Source of the DNA: Paraburkholderia hiiakae
GTDB lineage: Bacteria; Pseudomonadota; Gammaproteobacteria; Burkholderiales; Burkholderiaceae
Assembly (NCBI RefSeq): GCF_904848665.1
Contig: NZ_CAJHCQ010000026.1
Location: 1 to 64,000 of the forward strand
Direction of reading: 5' to 3'
Length of the DNA: 64,000 bases
Positions 7,950 to 18,153 of the stretch are shown here, piece after piece; positions within the stretch are counted from its first letter, which is position 1; each line of letters opens with the position of its first letter. Under the pieces are notes generated by a model, which was given only the letters and a program-made list of their open reading frames with translations, was not told the DNA's origin and made no database searches. The position numbers and the translations under genes are program-made.

Positions 7950-10900
7950 TTGAGCGCGCGCGAACTGCCCACGGGGCTGATGCTCGTTCACGGCAATCAG
8001 CCCGAGCGCATGCGCGACCTGATCGTGAACTGGATCGGCCAGAACCCGGTCGCGCCGCTCGAGAAGGAAATGTTCCTCGTGCAGAGCAACGGCATCGCGC
8101 AGTGGCTCAAGCTCGCGTTCGCCGCCGATCCTGAGGAGGGCGGCTGCGGTATCGCGGCGGCGTTCGAAATGTCGCTGCCGTCGCGCTTCCTGTGGCAGGT
8201 GTATCGCGCCGTGCTCGGCAACGACGCGGTGCCCGCGGTCTCGCCGTTCGACAAGTCGCGTCTCGTCTGGCGTCTCATGCGCATGCTGCCGGCGCTGCTC
8301 GACGAACCGGGCTACGAGCCGCTGAAGCGCTTCATGGCCAACGACACGGACCAGCGCAAGTGCTTCCAGCTCGCGCAGCGCGTGGCGGACTTGCTCGACC
8401 AGTACCAGGTCTATCGCGCGGACTGGCTCGCTGCCTGGGCCGCGAACGAGGACGTGCTGATCGATGCGCGCAACGCGCGCGTGCCATTGCCCGAGGAGGC
8501 GCGCTGGCAGGCCGCGCTCTGGCGCGCATTGCTCGCGGACGTGAGCGCGCAGGCGCAAGACGGCATGGGCTTGCGCGACACGGGGCGTGCCGCCGTGCAC
8601 GAGGCATTCATGGCGCGCGCGCAGTCGTGGCAGGAGGGTGACGCGCGGCCGAAGGGGCTGCCGCGCCGCCTCGTCGTATTCGGCATTTCGAGCCTCGCGC
8701 GCCAGTCGGTCGAAGTGCTCGCGGCGCTCGCGCGCTGGAGCCAGGTGCTGATGTGCGTGCACAACCCTTGCATGCACTACTGGGCCGACATCGTCGCCGA
8801 CCAGGACCTGCTGCGCGCGCGCCACGCGCGCCAGCGCCGCCGCGCGGGCGCGCCGGACCAGCTCGACGAGGGACAGTTGCATCTGCATTCGCAGCCGCTG
8901 CTCGCGGCCTGGGGCAAGCAGGGGCGCGATTTCATCGGCCTGCTCGACGAATACGATAGCGACGAAGCGCGCGAGACGTACACGCCGCATTTCACGCGCA
9001 TTGGCCAGCGTATCGATCTGTTCGACGGCGAAGACGCGCTCACGTTGCTCTCGCAGTTGCAGGACGACATTCGCGATCTGCGGCCGCTTGGCGAGACGCG
9101 CGAGCACTGGGAACCCGTCAACGCACAGGACGACGAATCAATTCGCTTTCATGTTGCGCACAGCGCGCAACGCGAAGTGGAGATTCTGCACGATCGCCTG
9201 CTTGCCGCGTTCGCGGCGGACCCCACGTTGCGCCCGCGCGACGTGATCGTGATGGTGCCCGACATCGAGGTCTACGCGCCGCATATCCAGGCCGTGTTCG
9301 GCCTGCTCGACGGCAACGACCCGCGCAGTATCCCGTTCAGCGTGGCCGACCGCGCGCAGCGCGCGTTCGACCCACTCATCGGCGCGCTGGAAATGCTCCT
9401 TTCGCTGCCGTACTCGCGCGTGACGGTGAGCGACGTGCTCGACCTGCTCGAAGTGCCGGCCGTACGCGCGCGCTTTGGCATCGACGTCGAGGACGTGCCT
9501 ACGTTGCGCAACTGGATCGATGGCGCGAATATCCGCTGGGGTCTGCATGCGGGCCAGCGCGCGAGCCTCGGGCTCCCCCAGGCCAACGAACTGAGCGCGC
9601 CCAATAGCTGGGCGTTCGGTTTGCGGCGCATGCTGCTGGGTTACGCAGCAGGCGAGCGCGCGGGCGCATGGCGCGGCATCGAGCCGTACAGCGAAATCGG
9701 CGGGCTCGACGCCGCGTTGCTGGGCCCGCTCACGCGCCTCTTGGATGCGCTCGACCACGCATGGCGCACGCTGCGCGAACCGGCCACGGTGGAGGTGTGG
9801 TGCGAACGTCTGCGTGCCTTGAAGGCGGCTTTTTTCACGGCCCAGGACGAAGACGCCTACACGCTCGACCGCCTCGACGGCGCGCTCGAAACGTGGCGCG
9901 AAGCCTGCGACGAAGCCGCGCTCACGGAGACCTTGCCGCTCGCCATCGTCGCGGAGAACTGGCTCGCGGCGCTCGAAGGCGGCGGCCTCTCGCAGCGCTT
10001 CTTCGCGGGCGCGGTGACGTTCGCCACGCTCATGCCGATGCGGGCGATTCCGTTCCGGCGCGTGTGCCTGCTCGGCATGAACGACGGCGACTATCCGCGC
10101 AGCCGAACGCCGCTCGACTTCGACCTCATGCGTCGCGACTATCGTCCGGGCGACCGCTCGCGCCGCGAAGACGACCGTTATCTGTTCCTCGAGGCGCTGC
10201 TCTCGGCGCGCGACCATTTGCATGTTTCGTGGATCGGGCGCAGCGTGACCGACAACACGCCGCGCCCGCCTTCGGTGCTGGTGGGACAGTTGCGCGATCA
10301 TCTAAAGGCCGGCTGGCGGCTCGAAGGCGTCGACGCCGCCGATGGGGACGCGCTGCTCGAAGCGTTGACCATCGAGCATCGCTTGCAGCCATTCAGTCCG
10401 GACTATTTTCAGCCGCGTTCGGAAGAGGCGACGCTTTACACGTACGCGCACGAGTGGGGCAAGCCCGCTGACGTGCGGCCCGCGGCTGAAGCAAACGCGC
10501 AACTCCTCGTGCCGTCCGAACGCGACGAGCCGCTTTCGATTCGCGAGCTCGGCGAATTTTTGCGCGATCCGGTGCGCAGTTTCTTCAGGCAGCGTCTGCG
10601 CGTGGCCTTCGAAAGCGAGGACTCAGCGAGCGAAAATCACGAGCCGTTCGAGGTGGACGCGTTGCAGGCGTGGCAGTTGCAAGGCGAATTGATCCGCGCG
10701 CAGGTCATGGCGATGGAGCGCGGCGACGACGATCTCGAACCGGCCGCGCTGGCGCGCCTCGAGCGCATGCATCGCAGTGGCGATCTCGCGACCGGTGGCT
10801 TTGGCGAGGTGATCGGCGAGGAGTTGCTTGCGCCCATGCCCGAGCTTTTCGCCGGATATCGCAAGGCGCTCGCGCGCTGGCCCGATCCGCTCGAGCATCA

Positions 10901-11534
10901 ATACGAAATTCGTCTCGATGCGACGCTGGAAGGCCGCATCGTTTCGCTCGACGACTGGCTCGACGATTTGCGTGCAGGCCCGGACGGCGCACTCGGCCGC
11001 GTGATTCTGGAGCCGGGCACGCTCGTGAAGGACAGCCGCTACCGGAGCGATCGTCTCGTGCCTTATTGGGTCGCGCACGTCGCCGCACAGATCGCGGCCG
11101 GGCCGGTGACCACGGTGATCGTGAGCAAGGTGGGTGTGGCCGAGTTCGCGCCGCTCGGTGCGCAGGTTGCACGCGACTATCTGCTCGCATTGCTTGCCGC
11201 ATGGGACGACGGCGCGCGCCGGCCCTTGCCGCTCGCCGGGAAGACCGCGTTTGCGTGGCTGCGCAAGTTGCCGGACACCTTCGACGGCGCGCGCGCCACG
11301 GTGCCGGCCGAAGCGTGGGAAGCCGCGCGCGCGGCTTACGAGGGCAACGGGCGCACGCCCGGTGAGCGCGAGACGAATCCGTATTTGCGCCGAGCCTTCC
11401 CCGATTTCGAGGCGTTGGCCGCCCACGACGATTTCATCACGCTCGCCACGACGCTGTTGCTGCCGGTAAGCCGCGCGCCGCTCGCGTCGTCGCGTGCGAA
11501 ACGAGCCTCGAGCGAGGCGGGAGAAACGGCATGA
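7950..11534 (+). CDS. recC: Exodeoxyribonuclease V subunit gamma, RecC
   Basis: The 1194-residue RecC is slightly longer than the E. coli protein (about 1120). It begins with the expected N-terminal pattern GLMLVHGNQPERMRDLIVNW and keeps the inactivated helicase folds that scan DNA for Chi. In the RecBCD complex it recognises Chi and guides the strands of a broken end. The proposed start is TTG at 7950, preceded by GGGGAG at good spacing; the next in-frame ATG is at 7980 and would remove ten residues. The stop overlaps the recB start by four bases (ATGA). About 230 bases between ugpC and this gene hold its likely promoter, but none stands out. Confidence 0.95.
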   Translation: MSARELPTGLMLVHGNQPERMRDLIVNWIGQNPVAPLEKEMFLVQSNGIAQWLKLAFAADPEEGGCGIAAAFEMSLPSRFLWQVYRAVLGNDAVPAVSPFDKSRLVWRLMRMLPALLDEPGYEPLKRFMANDTDQRKCFQLAQRVADLLDQYQVYRADWLAAWAANEDVLIDARNARVPLPEEARWQAALWRALLADVSAQAQDGMGLRDTGRAAVHEAFMARAQSWQEGDARPKGLPRRLVVFGISSLARQSVEVLAALARWSQVLMCVHNPCMHYWADIVADQDLLRARHARQRRRAGAPDQLDEGQLHLHSQPLLAAWGKQGRDFIGLLDEYDSDEARETYTPHFTRIGQRIDLFDGEDALTLLSQLQDDIRDLRPLGETREHWEPVNAQDDESIRFHVAHSAQREVEILHDRLLAAFAADPTLRPRDVIVMVPDIEVYAPHIQAVFGLLDGNDPRSIPFSVADRAQRAFDPLIGALEMLLSLPYSRVTVSDVLDLLEVPAVRARFGIDVEDVPTLRNWIDGANIRWGLHAGQRASLGLPQANELSAPNSWAFGLRRMLLGYAAGERAGAWRGIEPYSEIGGLDAALLGPLTRLLDALDHAWRTLREPATVEVWCERLRALKAAFFTAQDEDAYTLDRLDGALETWREACDEAALTETLPLAIVAENWLAALEGGGLSQRFFAGAVTFATLMPMRAIPFRRVCLLGMNDGDYPRSRTPLDFDLMRRDYRPGDRSRREDDRYLFLEALLSARDHLHVSWIGRSVTDNTPRPPSVLVGQLRDHLKAGWRLEGVDAADGDALLEALTIEHRLQPFSPDYFQPRSEEATLYTYAHEWGKPADVRPAAEANAQLLVPSERDEPLSIRELGEFLRDPVRSFFRQRLRVAFESEDSASENHEPFEVDALQAWQLQGELIRAQVMAMERGDDDLEPAALARLERMHRSGDLATGGFGEVIGEELLAPMPELFAGYRKALARWPDPLEHQYEIRLDATLEGRIVSLDDWLDDLRAGPDGALGRVILEPGTLVKDSRYRSDRLVPYWVAHVAAQIAAGPVTTVIVSKVGVAEFAPLGAQVARDYLLALLAAWDDGARRPLPLAGKTAFAWLRKLPDTFDGARATVPAEAWEAARAAYEGNGRTPGERETNPYLRRAFPDFEALAAHDDFITLATTLLLPVSRAPLASSRAKRASSEAGETA

Positions 11535-14500
11535 ATCCGCTCGGGACCATGGACGCACAGGTGCTGGAACCGCTGCGCTTCCCGTTGTATGGCAGCCGCC
11601 TGATCGAGGCGAGCGCGGGCACGGGCAAGACCTTCACGATTGCCATGTTGTACGTGCGCCTCGTACTGGGTCACGGCGCGCTCAACGCGGCAAGCGGCGA
11701 GGCGGATGTCGACGACGAGGCGCGCACGGCAGGCCGCGCGCTCACTCCGCCCGAGATTCTCGTTGTGACGTTTACCGACGCGGCGACGAAGGAACTGCGC
11801 GAGCGCATTCGCGCGCGCCTCATCGAAGCGGCCGAATACTTTCGCGTCGACCCGGAGGACGTGCCCGAGCGCGAGCCCGGCGTTGACCTGTTGCACGACC
11901 TGCGCGAGGACTACTTGCCGGAGCAGTGGCCTGCGTGTGCGCGACGCCTGCAGCTCGCGGCCGAATGGATGGACGAGGCGGCCGTCTCGACGATCCACGG
12001 CTGGTGCAACCGCATGCTGAGCGAGCACGCGTTCGACAGCGACAGCCTCTTTTCGCAGACGCTCGAAACCGACCAGACGGAATTGCGCGCCGAAGTCGTG
12101 CGTGACTACTGGCGCACCTTCATGGCGCCCCTCGACGCGGCAAGCGCCGCCGAAGTGAGAACGTGGTTCGCGAGTCCGGACGAATTGCACGACGCGATAC
12201 GCGGGCTGCTCGCCCACGCCGAACTTCTGCCGGATGCATGCGCCCCCGACGCTGCGCTCGCCCACGCCCGCAAGCGCGCACGCGACGAACTCGACACGCT
12301 GAAGGCGCCTTGGCGCGTCTGGATCGACGAGGTCGAGGCGCTGCTGCACGCGGCGCGCGCGGCTAAACAGTTCGACGCCAGAAAGCTGAATACAAAGCAT
12401 AACGAAACGTGGATCGGCAAGCTGCGCGACTGGGCCAACGATCCCGAATCCGCGCATCCGGGCTTCGACGACAAGGCGGCCGTGTGGACGCGCCTCACGC
12501 CCGCCGGCCTCGCCGAAATCTGGGTGAAGGGCGAGCCGCCGGAACATGCCGCCTTCGTGGCGATGGAAACGTTGCGCGAGTCGCTGGCCGCGCCGCCCGA
12601 GGCGAAGCAGGACCTGCTGTGCCACGCGGCGCGCTGGGTGGCGCGCCGTTTCGAGGAAGAAGAAGCGCGCCGCTCGCAAATGGGCTTCGACGATCTGCTC
12701 ACGCGACTGCGCGCGGCACTGCAGCGCGAGAACGGCGCGCGTCTGGCGGAAATCATCCGCAAGCAGTACCCAGTCGCGCTGATCGACGAGTTTCAGGACA
12801 CGGACCCGGTCCAGTACCAGATCTTCGATGCGGTCTACCGTATCGCCGAACACGACACCGGGACGGCAATCGTCCTGATCGGCGACCCGAAGCAGGCGAT
12901 CTATGCGTTTCGCGGCGCGGACATCTACACCTACCTGCGCGCGCGCCGTGCTTGCGAAGGGCGGCTCTATACGCTCAAGAAGAACTTCCGTTCCACGCGC
13001 GCGATGGTCGAAGCGGTGAACCGCTGTTTCGAGGCAGCGGAAACCCGGCCCGAGGGCAGCGGTGCGTTTTTGTTTCGCAGCCCTGATGGACGCGAGAACG
13101 CGTTGCCGTTCGTCGCCGCCGATGCGCATGGCCGGCCGGAGATGCTGGTTGCGGCCGGCGCGGCGCTGCCTGCGCTCAACCTCTATTGGATGCCGCCTGC
13201 CGCCGATGGCAAGCCGCTCAGCAAGGGCGCGTATCTCGCGGGCATGGCCGGGAGTTGCGCGACCGAAATGGTGCGCCTGCTCAATCTCGGCCAGGAGCAC
13301 GCGGCAGGTTTCTCGGGCGAACACGGCATGCGGCCGTTGCAGCCCGCCGACATGGCCGTGCTCGTCAACAACCGCAGCGAGGCGCAGGCGATACGCGAAG
13401 CGCTGGCTGCGCGCGGCGTGCGCAGCGTCTATCTCTCGGATCGCGATTCGGTCTACCAGACGACGCAGGCCGAAGAACTGCGCTACTGGCTGGCGGCCTG
13501 CGCCGAGCCCGACGACGGCCGCCTCGTGCGCACGGCGCTCGCTACGCCCACGCTCGGGCTCGAATGGGCCGAACTCGACCGGCTCGGGCATGACGAGATC
13601 GCGTGGGAGTCGCGCGTGCTGCAGTTCCGCGAGTACCGCGAATGCTGGCGCAAGAAGGGCGTGCTGCCGATGTTGCGCCGTCTCTTCAACGATTTTCATG
13701 TGCCGCAGCGCTTGCTTGGCGAAGCGGCTGGCGCCGGGCTGAACGGCGAGCGCGCGCTCACGAACCTGCTGCATCTCGCCGAACTGCTGCAACAGGCGAG
13801 CACGCAGCTCGACGGCGAACACGCGTTGATCCGCTATCTCGACGAGCAGCGCGAAGATGAAAGCGCAGGCGGCGGGGGCGACGCGCGCCAGTTGCGTCTG
13901 GAGAGCGACGCGGGGCTCGTGCAGGTGGTCACGATTCACAAGTCGAAGGGCCTTGAGTATCCGCTCGTGTTTTTGCCGTTCGCGTGCGCGCACCGCGCTG
14001 TCAAGCCCGACGACGTGCCGTTCAAATGGCACGACGACGAAGGCGAATTGCGCATCACGCTCGAGGCTGACGCGCGTGTGCTGCGTCAGGCCGATCGCGA
14101 ACGCCTTGGCGAAGACCTGCGCAAGCTCTACGTCGCGCTTACGCGCGCGCGTTACGCGACGTGGGTCGGCTATGGACCGGTGCAGGGCGTCGAGGCGAGT
14201 GCATTCGGCTATCTGCTGGGCGGCGGCGCTGCCGTTCCCGCTGAGCAGACCGAAGCATTTCTCGACGCGTTGCGCGGACCCTGCACGGACATCGCCGTGG
14301 CGCCCGCACCCGTTGCGCGTCGCGACGTGCTCGCGCTGCGCGACACCGGCGCCGTGCGCGGCGAGGCGCGCACGCTTGCCCATCGCGAGCGCGAACGTTG
14401 GTGGATCGCGAGCTATTCGAGCCTGAAGACGGTCGAAACGTCGATCGGTTCGGGCGTTCCCGTCGAAGCGGACGATGCGCGCGGCGCACCCGACACGCGC

Positions 14501-15367
14501 AGCGAAGACGTGTTCCTCGAGCTGCTCGACGCGAGCGTGCCGCCCGAGGACGAAGAGGCATTCGCCAGCGCCGGACAAGCGCTCGTCGCACCCGCGCTCG
14601 CGCCGATGCACGGCTTCGAGCGCGGCGCGGACGCGGGCACTTTTTTGCACGAACTGATGGAATGGGCGGCCAACGAAGGCTTCGCCGAAATCGCGCAAGA
14701 CGAAGCTCGCGTGCGCGACATGGTCGCGCGCCGTTGCAGCGCGCGTGGCTGGTCGCACTGGATCGAAACGCTCACGGCGTGGATGCTCGAACTCGTGCGC
14801 ACGCCGCTGCGCCTGCCGGATATCGAAGGCGAGAGCGTGCCGAGCGTGGCGTTCGCGGAGTTCGAACCCGGTGCGTATATGGCCGAACTGGAGTTCTGGG
14901 TCACGGCACATGCCGTCGATACGCTTGCAATCGACGCGCTCGTCACCGAATTCACGTTGGATGGCGAAGCGCGCCCCGCGCTCGACGCCGCCACGCTCAA
15001 CGGCATGCTCAAGGGCTTCATGGATCTTGTGTTCGAACACGACGGCCGCTACTACGTGGCCGACTACAAGTCGAACTGGCTCGGTCCTGACGATGCGGCA
15101 TACACGCCCGCGAAAATGCGCGCGCAGATCCTCCATTCGCGTTACGAGCTGCAATACGTGCTCTATTTGTTCGCGCTGCACCGGCTGCTCAAGGCGCGGT
15201 TGCCGGATTACGACTACGACCGCCACGTGGGCGGGGCCGTGTATCTGTTCCTGCGCGGCGCTCGTGCGCAGGGACAAGGGCTGCATTGCGAGCGGCCGCC
15301 GCGTGAACTGATCGAACGACTCGACGCGCTCTTCGCGCGTCGCAACGCGCTGGAGGATGTGGCATGA
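11531..15367 (+). CDS. recB: Exodeoxyribonuclease V subunit beta, RecB helicase-nuclease
   Basis: The 1278-residue RecB combines a 3'-to-5' superfamily 1 helicase with the only nuclease domain of RecBCD. Walker A is EASAGTGKTFTIA (about residues 24-36), helicase motif II is LIDEFQDTDPVQYQ (about 416-429), and motif V/VI is TIHKSKGLEYPLVFLPFA. The C-terminal nuclease motif is YYVADYKSNWLG (about 1175-1186), with the catalytic D-Y-K in place, so the enzyme should be active. It repairs double-strand breaks and degrades foreign linear DNA. It overlaps recC and recD by four bases on each side, which indicates coupled translation. Confidence 0.96.
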   Translation: MNPLGTMDAQVLEPLRFPLYGSRLIEASAGTGKTFTIAMLYVRLVLGHGALNAASGEADVDDEARTAGRALTPPEILVVTFTDAATKELRERIRARLIEAAEYFRVDPEDVPEREPGVDLLHDLREDYLPEQWPACARRLQLAAEWMDEAAVSTIHGWCNRMLSEHAFDSDSLFSQTLETDQTELRAEVVRDYWRTFMAPLDAASAAEVRTWFASPDELHDAIRGLLAHAELLPDACAPDAALAHARKRARDELDTLKAPWRVWIDEVEALLHAARAAKQFDARKLNTKHNETWIGKLRDWANDPESAHPGFDDKAAVWTRLTPAGLAEIWVKGEPPEHAAFVAMETLRESLAAPPEAKQDLLCHAARWVARRFEEEEARRSQMGFDDLLTRLRAALQRENGARLAEIIRKQYPVALIDEFQDTDPVQYQIFDAVYRIAEHDTGTAIVLIGDPKQAIYAFRGADIYTYLRARRACEGRLYTLKKNFRSTRAMVEAVNRCFEAAETRPEGSGAFLFRSPDGRENALPFVAADAHGRPEMLVAAGAALPALNLYWMPPAADGKPLSKGAYLAGMAGSCATEMVRLLNLGQEHAAGFSGEHGMRPLQPADMAVLVNNRSEAQAIREALAARGVRSVYLSDRDSVYQTTQAEELRYWLAACAEPDDGRLVRTALATPTLGLEWAELDRLGHDEIAWESRVLQFREYRECWRKKGVLPMLRRLFNDFHVPQRLLGEAAGAGLNGERALTNLLHLAELLQQASTQLDGEHALIRYLDEQREDESAGGGGDARQLRLESDAGLVQVVTIHKSKGLEYPLVFLPFACAHRAVKPDDVPFKWHDDEGELRITLEADARVLRQADRERLGEDLRKLYVALTRARYATWVGYGPVQGVEASAFGYLLGGGAAVPAEQTEAFLDALRGPCTDIAVAPAPVARRDVLALRDTGAVRGEARTLAHRERERWWIASYSSLKTVETSIGSGVPVEADDARGAPDTRSEDVFLELLDASVPPEDEEAFASAGQALVAPALAPMHGFERGADAGTFLHELMEWAANEGFAEIAQDEARVRDMVARRCSARGWSHWIETLTAWMLELVRTPLRLPDIEGESVPSVAFAEFEPGAYMAELEFWVTAHAVDTLAIDALVTEFTLDGEARPALDAATLNGMLKGFMDLVFEHDGRYYVADYKSNWLGPDDAAYTPAKMRAQILHSRYELQYVLYLFALHRLLKARLPDYDYDRHVGGAVYLFLRGARAQGQGLHCERPPRELIERLDALFARRNALEDVA

Positions 15368-17589
15368 CGAGGCGCCGCACGAAAGGGCAGGACGGCTTCA
15401 CCGGCGATCTGTTCGAGAATCTGGACATGCAGGACGCCGCGCCGCAACCGGGGCCAGGCGCCGCGCGCGAAACGGCGCTGCAAATGCTCGGCGTGCTCGA
15501 CAACTGGGTGGAGCGCGGTTGGCTGCGCACGCTCGACGCCGCATTTGCGCGCTTTCTGTGGACCGAGGCGCCGCACAGTCCGCCGCTGTTGCTGCTCGCG
15601 GCCGCGCTTGCGAGCCATCAGCTCGGGCGCGGTCATGTGTGTCTCGACCTGAAGGCCACGCTGGAAGACCCGGCGTTCGCGCTTTCCCTGCCGCCCGATG
15701 GGCCGCAAGTGCTGGCCGCGGTGCCGGCGCAGCCGCCTGCCGAAGTGCTCGCGGGCGTCACGCTCGCGCAATGGCGCGCGGCGCTCGCGGCGCCCGATCT
15801 GGTGAGCGAAGAGACAGCGGTCATCGACGTTGCCGAAGGCAACGCGCCGCTCGTGCTCGCGGGCACGCGGCTTTATTTGCGGCGTTACTGGCAATACGAG
15901 CAGGACGTGCGCGAGGGAATCGAGCGCCGGCTCACCCGCGCTGCACGGCTCGAAGCCGCGCTGCCGCTCGACATCGCGCGCGCGGCGCTCGATGCGCTGT
16001 TCGCGCCGCGCACCGGCGAGATACGAGCCACTCAAGCGCCGCGCGCCGCCGACTGGCAAAAGCTCGCCTGCGCGCTCGCCGCGCGCAGCGCGTTCAGTAT
16101 CGTCACGGGCGGCCCGGGCACGGGCAAAACGACCACCGTCGTGAGGTTGTTGGCACTCCTGCAGACGCTCGCACTGGGCCGTGCGGGGCCAGGAACGCCT
16201 GCCGCGCGGCCTTTGCGCATTCGGCTCGCCGCGCCCACCGGCAAGGCCGCGGCGCGTTTGAACGAATCGATTGCGGGCGCGGTGGAGCGGCTGCCGTTCG
16301 ACGCGCTGCAGGCACACGTGGACGCCGTGGCGCTGCGCAATGCGGTTCCGACTGTCGTGACCACGCTGCATCGCGTGCTCGGCACGCGGCCCGGCAGCCG
16401 GCGGTTCCGGCACGACGCCGCGAACCCTCTGCCTGTGGACGTGCTCGTGATCGACGAGGCCTCGATGGTCGACCTCGAGATGATGGCCGCCGTGCTCGAC
16501 GCGCTGCCGCACTCCGCGCGGCTCATCCTGCTCGGCGACAAGGATCAGCTCGCGTCGGTCGAAGCTGGAGCGGTGCTGGGCGAACTGTGTGATCGGGCGC
16601 GCGAAGGCCACTACACGCAAGCGTCGCGGGCGTGGCTCGAAGCGGCCACAGGCGAGCGCATCGATGCAGCCATGCTCGACACGCACGGCCTGCCGCTCGA
16701 CCAGGCCATTGCGATGCTGCGCGAGAGCCATCGGTTTGCATCGGAAAGCGGTATCGGCGCGCTGGCCGAACTCGTCAATACTGGCGATGCCGTGGGTGTC
16801 GCGAAGATCTGGTCACGCGGTTACGAGGATCTCGCGCGGCTAGTCTGTCCCGCCGACGATGACGGCCCGTTGCGCTCGCTGATTGTCGATGGCCGCGTGG
16901 GCGAACAATGCGCCGCGCACGCGCAGCGCCAGGGCTACCGTCACTACCTGGAAACGATGCGAACGACCCGGCCCGAGCCGGGCGCGACCACCGATGCGCT
17001 GTCCGGCTGGGCCGCGGGCGTGCTCAAGGCGCACGGCGCGTTTCAACTGCTGTGCGCGCTGCGTCGCGGTCCGTGGGGCGTCGAAGGCCTGAACCGGCGC
17101 GTGGCGCGCCTGCTGCACGAAGAAGGGCTCATCGACCCGCGTGGCGACTGGTACGCGGGCCGACCCGTGCTCGTCATGCACAACGACTACGAGCTTGGGC
17201 TCATGAACGGCGATATCGGCATCGCGCTGGACCTGCCCGTTGCGGCAGGCGAGCCGCGCGTGTTGCGCGTGGCGTTCCCGGCCGGCGACGGCTCGGGCGG
17301 CGTGAAGTGGGTGTCGCCCAGCCGGCTGCAGGGCGTGGAAACCGTGTTCGCGCTCACCGTCCACAAATCGCAGGGCTCGGAGTTCACGCACGCCGCGCTC
17401 GTGCTGCCCGATACGTACAGCCCCATTCTCACGCGCGAACTCGTCTACACCGGCATCACGCGCGCGCGTTCGTTCCTGACACTCGCGGTGCCCGAGGGCC
17501 GCTCCGTGCTCGATCGCGCGGTGCTCGCCAAGGTGCAGCGCGCAAGCGGCCTCATGGCAGGACTCGCGCGCGACGCGCAGGCCGCGTGA
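15364..17589 (+). CDS. recD: Exodeoxyribonuclease V subunit alpha, RecD helicase
   Basis: The 741-residue RecD is longer than the E. coli subunit (about 608). It is a 5'-to-3' superfamily 1B helicase: Walker A TGGPGTGKTTTVVRLL (about residues 252-267), motif II VLVIDEASMVDLEMM (about 360-374), and C-terminal motif ALTVHKSQGSEF. It is the lead motor before Chi and switches on RecB nuclease activity. The extra length lies in the N-terminal 230 residues before Walker A and in inserts around residues 405-560, which is common in this clade as far as I know. The start overlaps the recB stop by four bases. It is the last gene of the operon; a terminator hairpin follows after 15 bases. Confidence 0.95.
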   Translation: MTRRRTKGQDGFTGDLFENLDMQDAAPQPGPGAARETALQMLGVLDNWVERGWLRTLDAAFARFLWTEAPHSPPLLLLAAALASHQLGRGHVCLDLKATLEDPAFALSLPPDGPQVLAAVPAQPPAEVLAGVTLAQWRAALAAPDLVSEETAVIDVAEGNAPLVLAGTRLYLRRYWQYEQDVREGIERRLTRAARLEAALPLDIARAALDALFAPRTGEIRATQAPRAADWQKLACALAARSAFSIVTGGPGTGKTTTVVRLLALLQTLALGRAGPGTPAARPLRIRLAAPTGKAAARLNESIAGAVERLPFDALQAHVDAVALRNAVPTVVTTLHRVLGTRPGSRRFRHDAANPLPVDVLVIDEASMVDLEMMAAVLDALPHSARLILLGDKDQLASVEAGAVLGELCDRAREGHYTQASRAWLEAATGERIDAAMLDTHGLPLDQAIAMLRESHRFASESGIGALAELVNTGDAVGVAKIWSRGYEDLARLVCPADDDGPLRSLIVDGRVGEQCAAHAQRQGYRHYLETMRTTRPEPGATTDALSGWAAGVLKAHGAFQLLCALRRGPWGVEGLNRRVARLLHEEGLIDPRGDWYAGRPVLVMHNDYELGLMNGDIGIALDLPVAAGEPRVLRVAFPAGDGSGGVKWVSPSRLQGVETVFALTVHKSQGSEFTHAALVLPDTYSPILTRELVYTGITRARSFLTLAVPEGRSVLDRAVLAKVQRASGLMAGLARDAQAA

Positions 17590-17604
17590 GCGGTTGGCAA
17601 AAAA

Positions 17605-17635
17605 AGTCGAGGGCCGCTTTTGGCGGCCCTCGACT
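17605..17635 (-). terminator. Terminator hairpin between recD and ohr
   Basis: A 13-bp perfect stem (AGTCGAGGGCCGC / GCGGCCCTCGACT) encloses a five-base loop. The A7 run on its left reads as T7 on the minus strand, so it is a strong terminator for ohr. The stem may also stop recD transcripts, as the two genes converge here. Confidence 0.9.
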
Positions 17636-17668
17636 CGTGCTGCGTGTCGCTCGCGTGGAGCGTGACGC

Positions 17669-18094
17669 TTAAACGATCGTGAGCGTCACGTCGATGTTGC
17701 CGCGCGTGGCGTTCGAGTACGGACACACAATATGTGCCTTGTCGACCAGCGCCTGCGCGGCTGCGCGGTCCATGCCGGGCAGCGAAATCTTCAGTTCGAC
17801 TTCAATGCCGAAGCCATTCGGAATCTGGCCGATACCGACATTGCCGGTGATCGAGACATCGGCGGGCAGGGCAATCTTGTCGCGCGCCGAAACGAACTTC
17901 ATCGCGCCGATGAAGCACGCGCTATAGCCCGCGGCGAAGAGCTGCTCGGGGTTCGTGCCGTCGCCGCCCGCGCCGCCGAGTTCGCGCGGCGTGGTGAGCT
18001 TGAGGTCCAGGTTGCTGGCGGGGATGACGGCGCGGCCATCACGGCCGCCGGTGACGTTGGCTTCGGCGCGGTAGAGGACTTTTTCGATCGACAT
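17669..18094 (-). CDS. ohr: Organic hydroperoxide resistance protein (Ohr/OsmC family)
   Basis: The 141-residue product is a thiol peroxidase that reduces organic and lipid hydroperoxides in the cytoplasm, usually with lipoylated proteins as reductant. The two redox cysteines are Cys60 (AAGYSACFIG) and Cys124 (AHIVCPYSNATRGN); the catalytic Glu50 and N-terminal Arg (GGRDGRAV) are also present. The VCPYSNATRGN form separates Ohr from the OsmC subgroup. AAGGAGCC precedes the ATG. Ohr is classically controlled by the MarR-family peroxide sensor OhrR; here the neighbour is a TetR-family gene, and matching operator palindromes lie in the upstream region. It ends in the 17605-17635 terminator. Confidence 0.93.
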   Translation of the reverse strand: MSIEKVLYRAEANVTGGRDGRAVIPASNLDLKLTTPRELGGAGGDGTNPEQLFAAGYSACFIGAMKFVSARDKIALPADVSITGNVGIGQIPNGFGIEVELKISLPGMDRAAAQALVDKAHIVCPYSNATRGNIDVTLTIV

Positions 18095-18153
18095 GACAGG
18101 CTCCTTTGAGCAAAGACGGTTCGTTAAGGGTACGGCGGAGTACAGCGTTCAAT

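Noticed and set aside
11336..15286. 1316-codon open frame on the minus strand opposite recB
   Set aside because: It lies fully antisense to recB, whose helicase and nuclease motifs are unmistakable. Long antisense frames are usual in high-GC genes with strong third-position bias, and this one has low-complexity Arg/His/Ala content.
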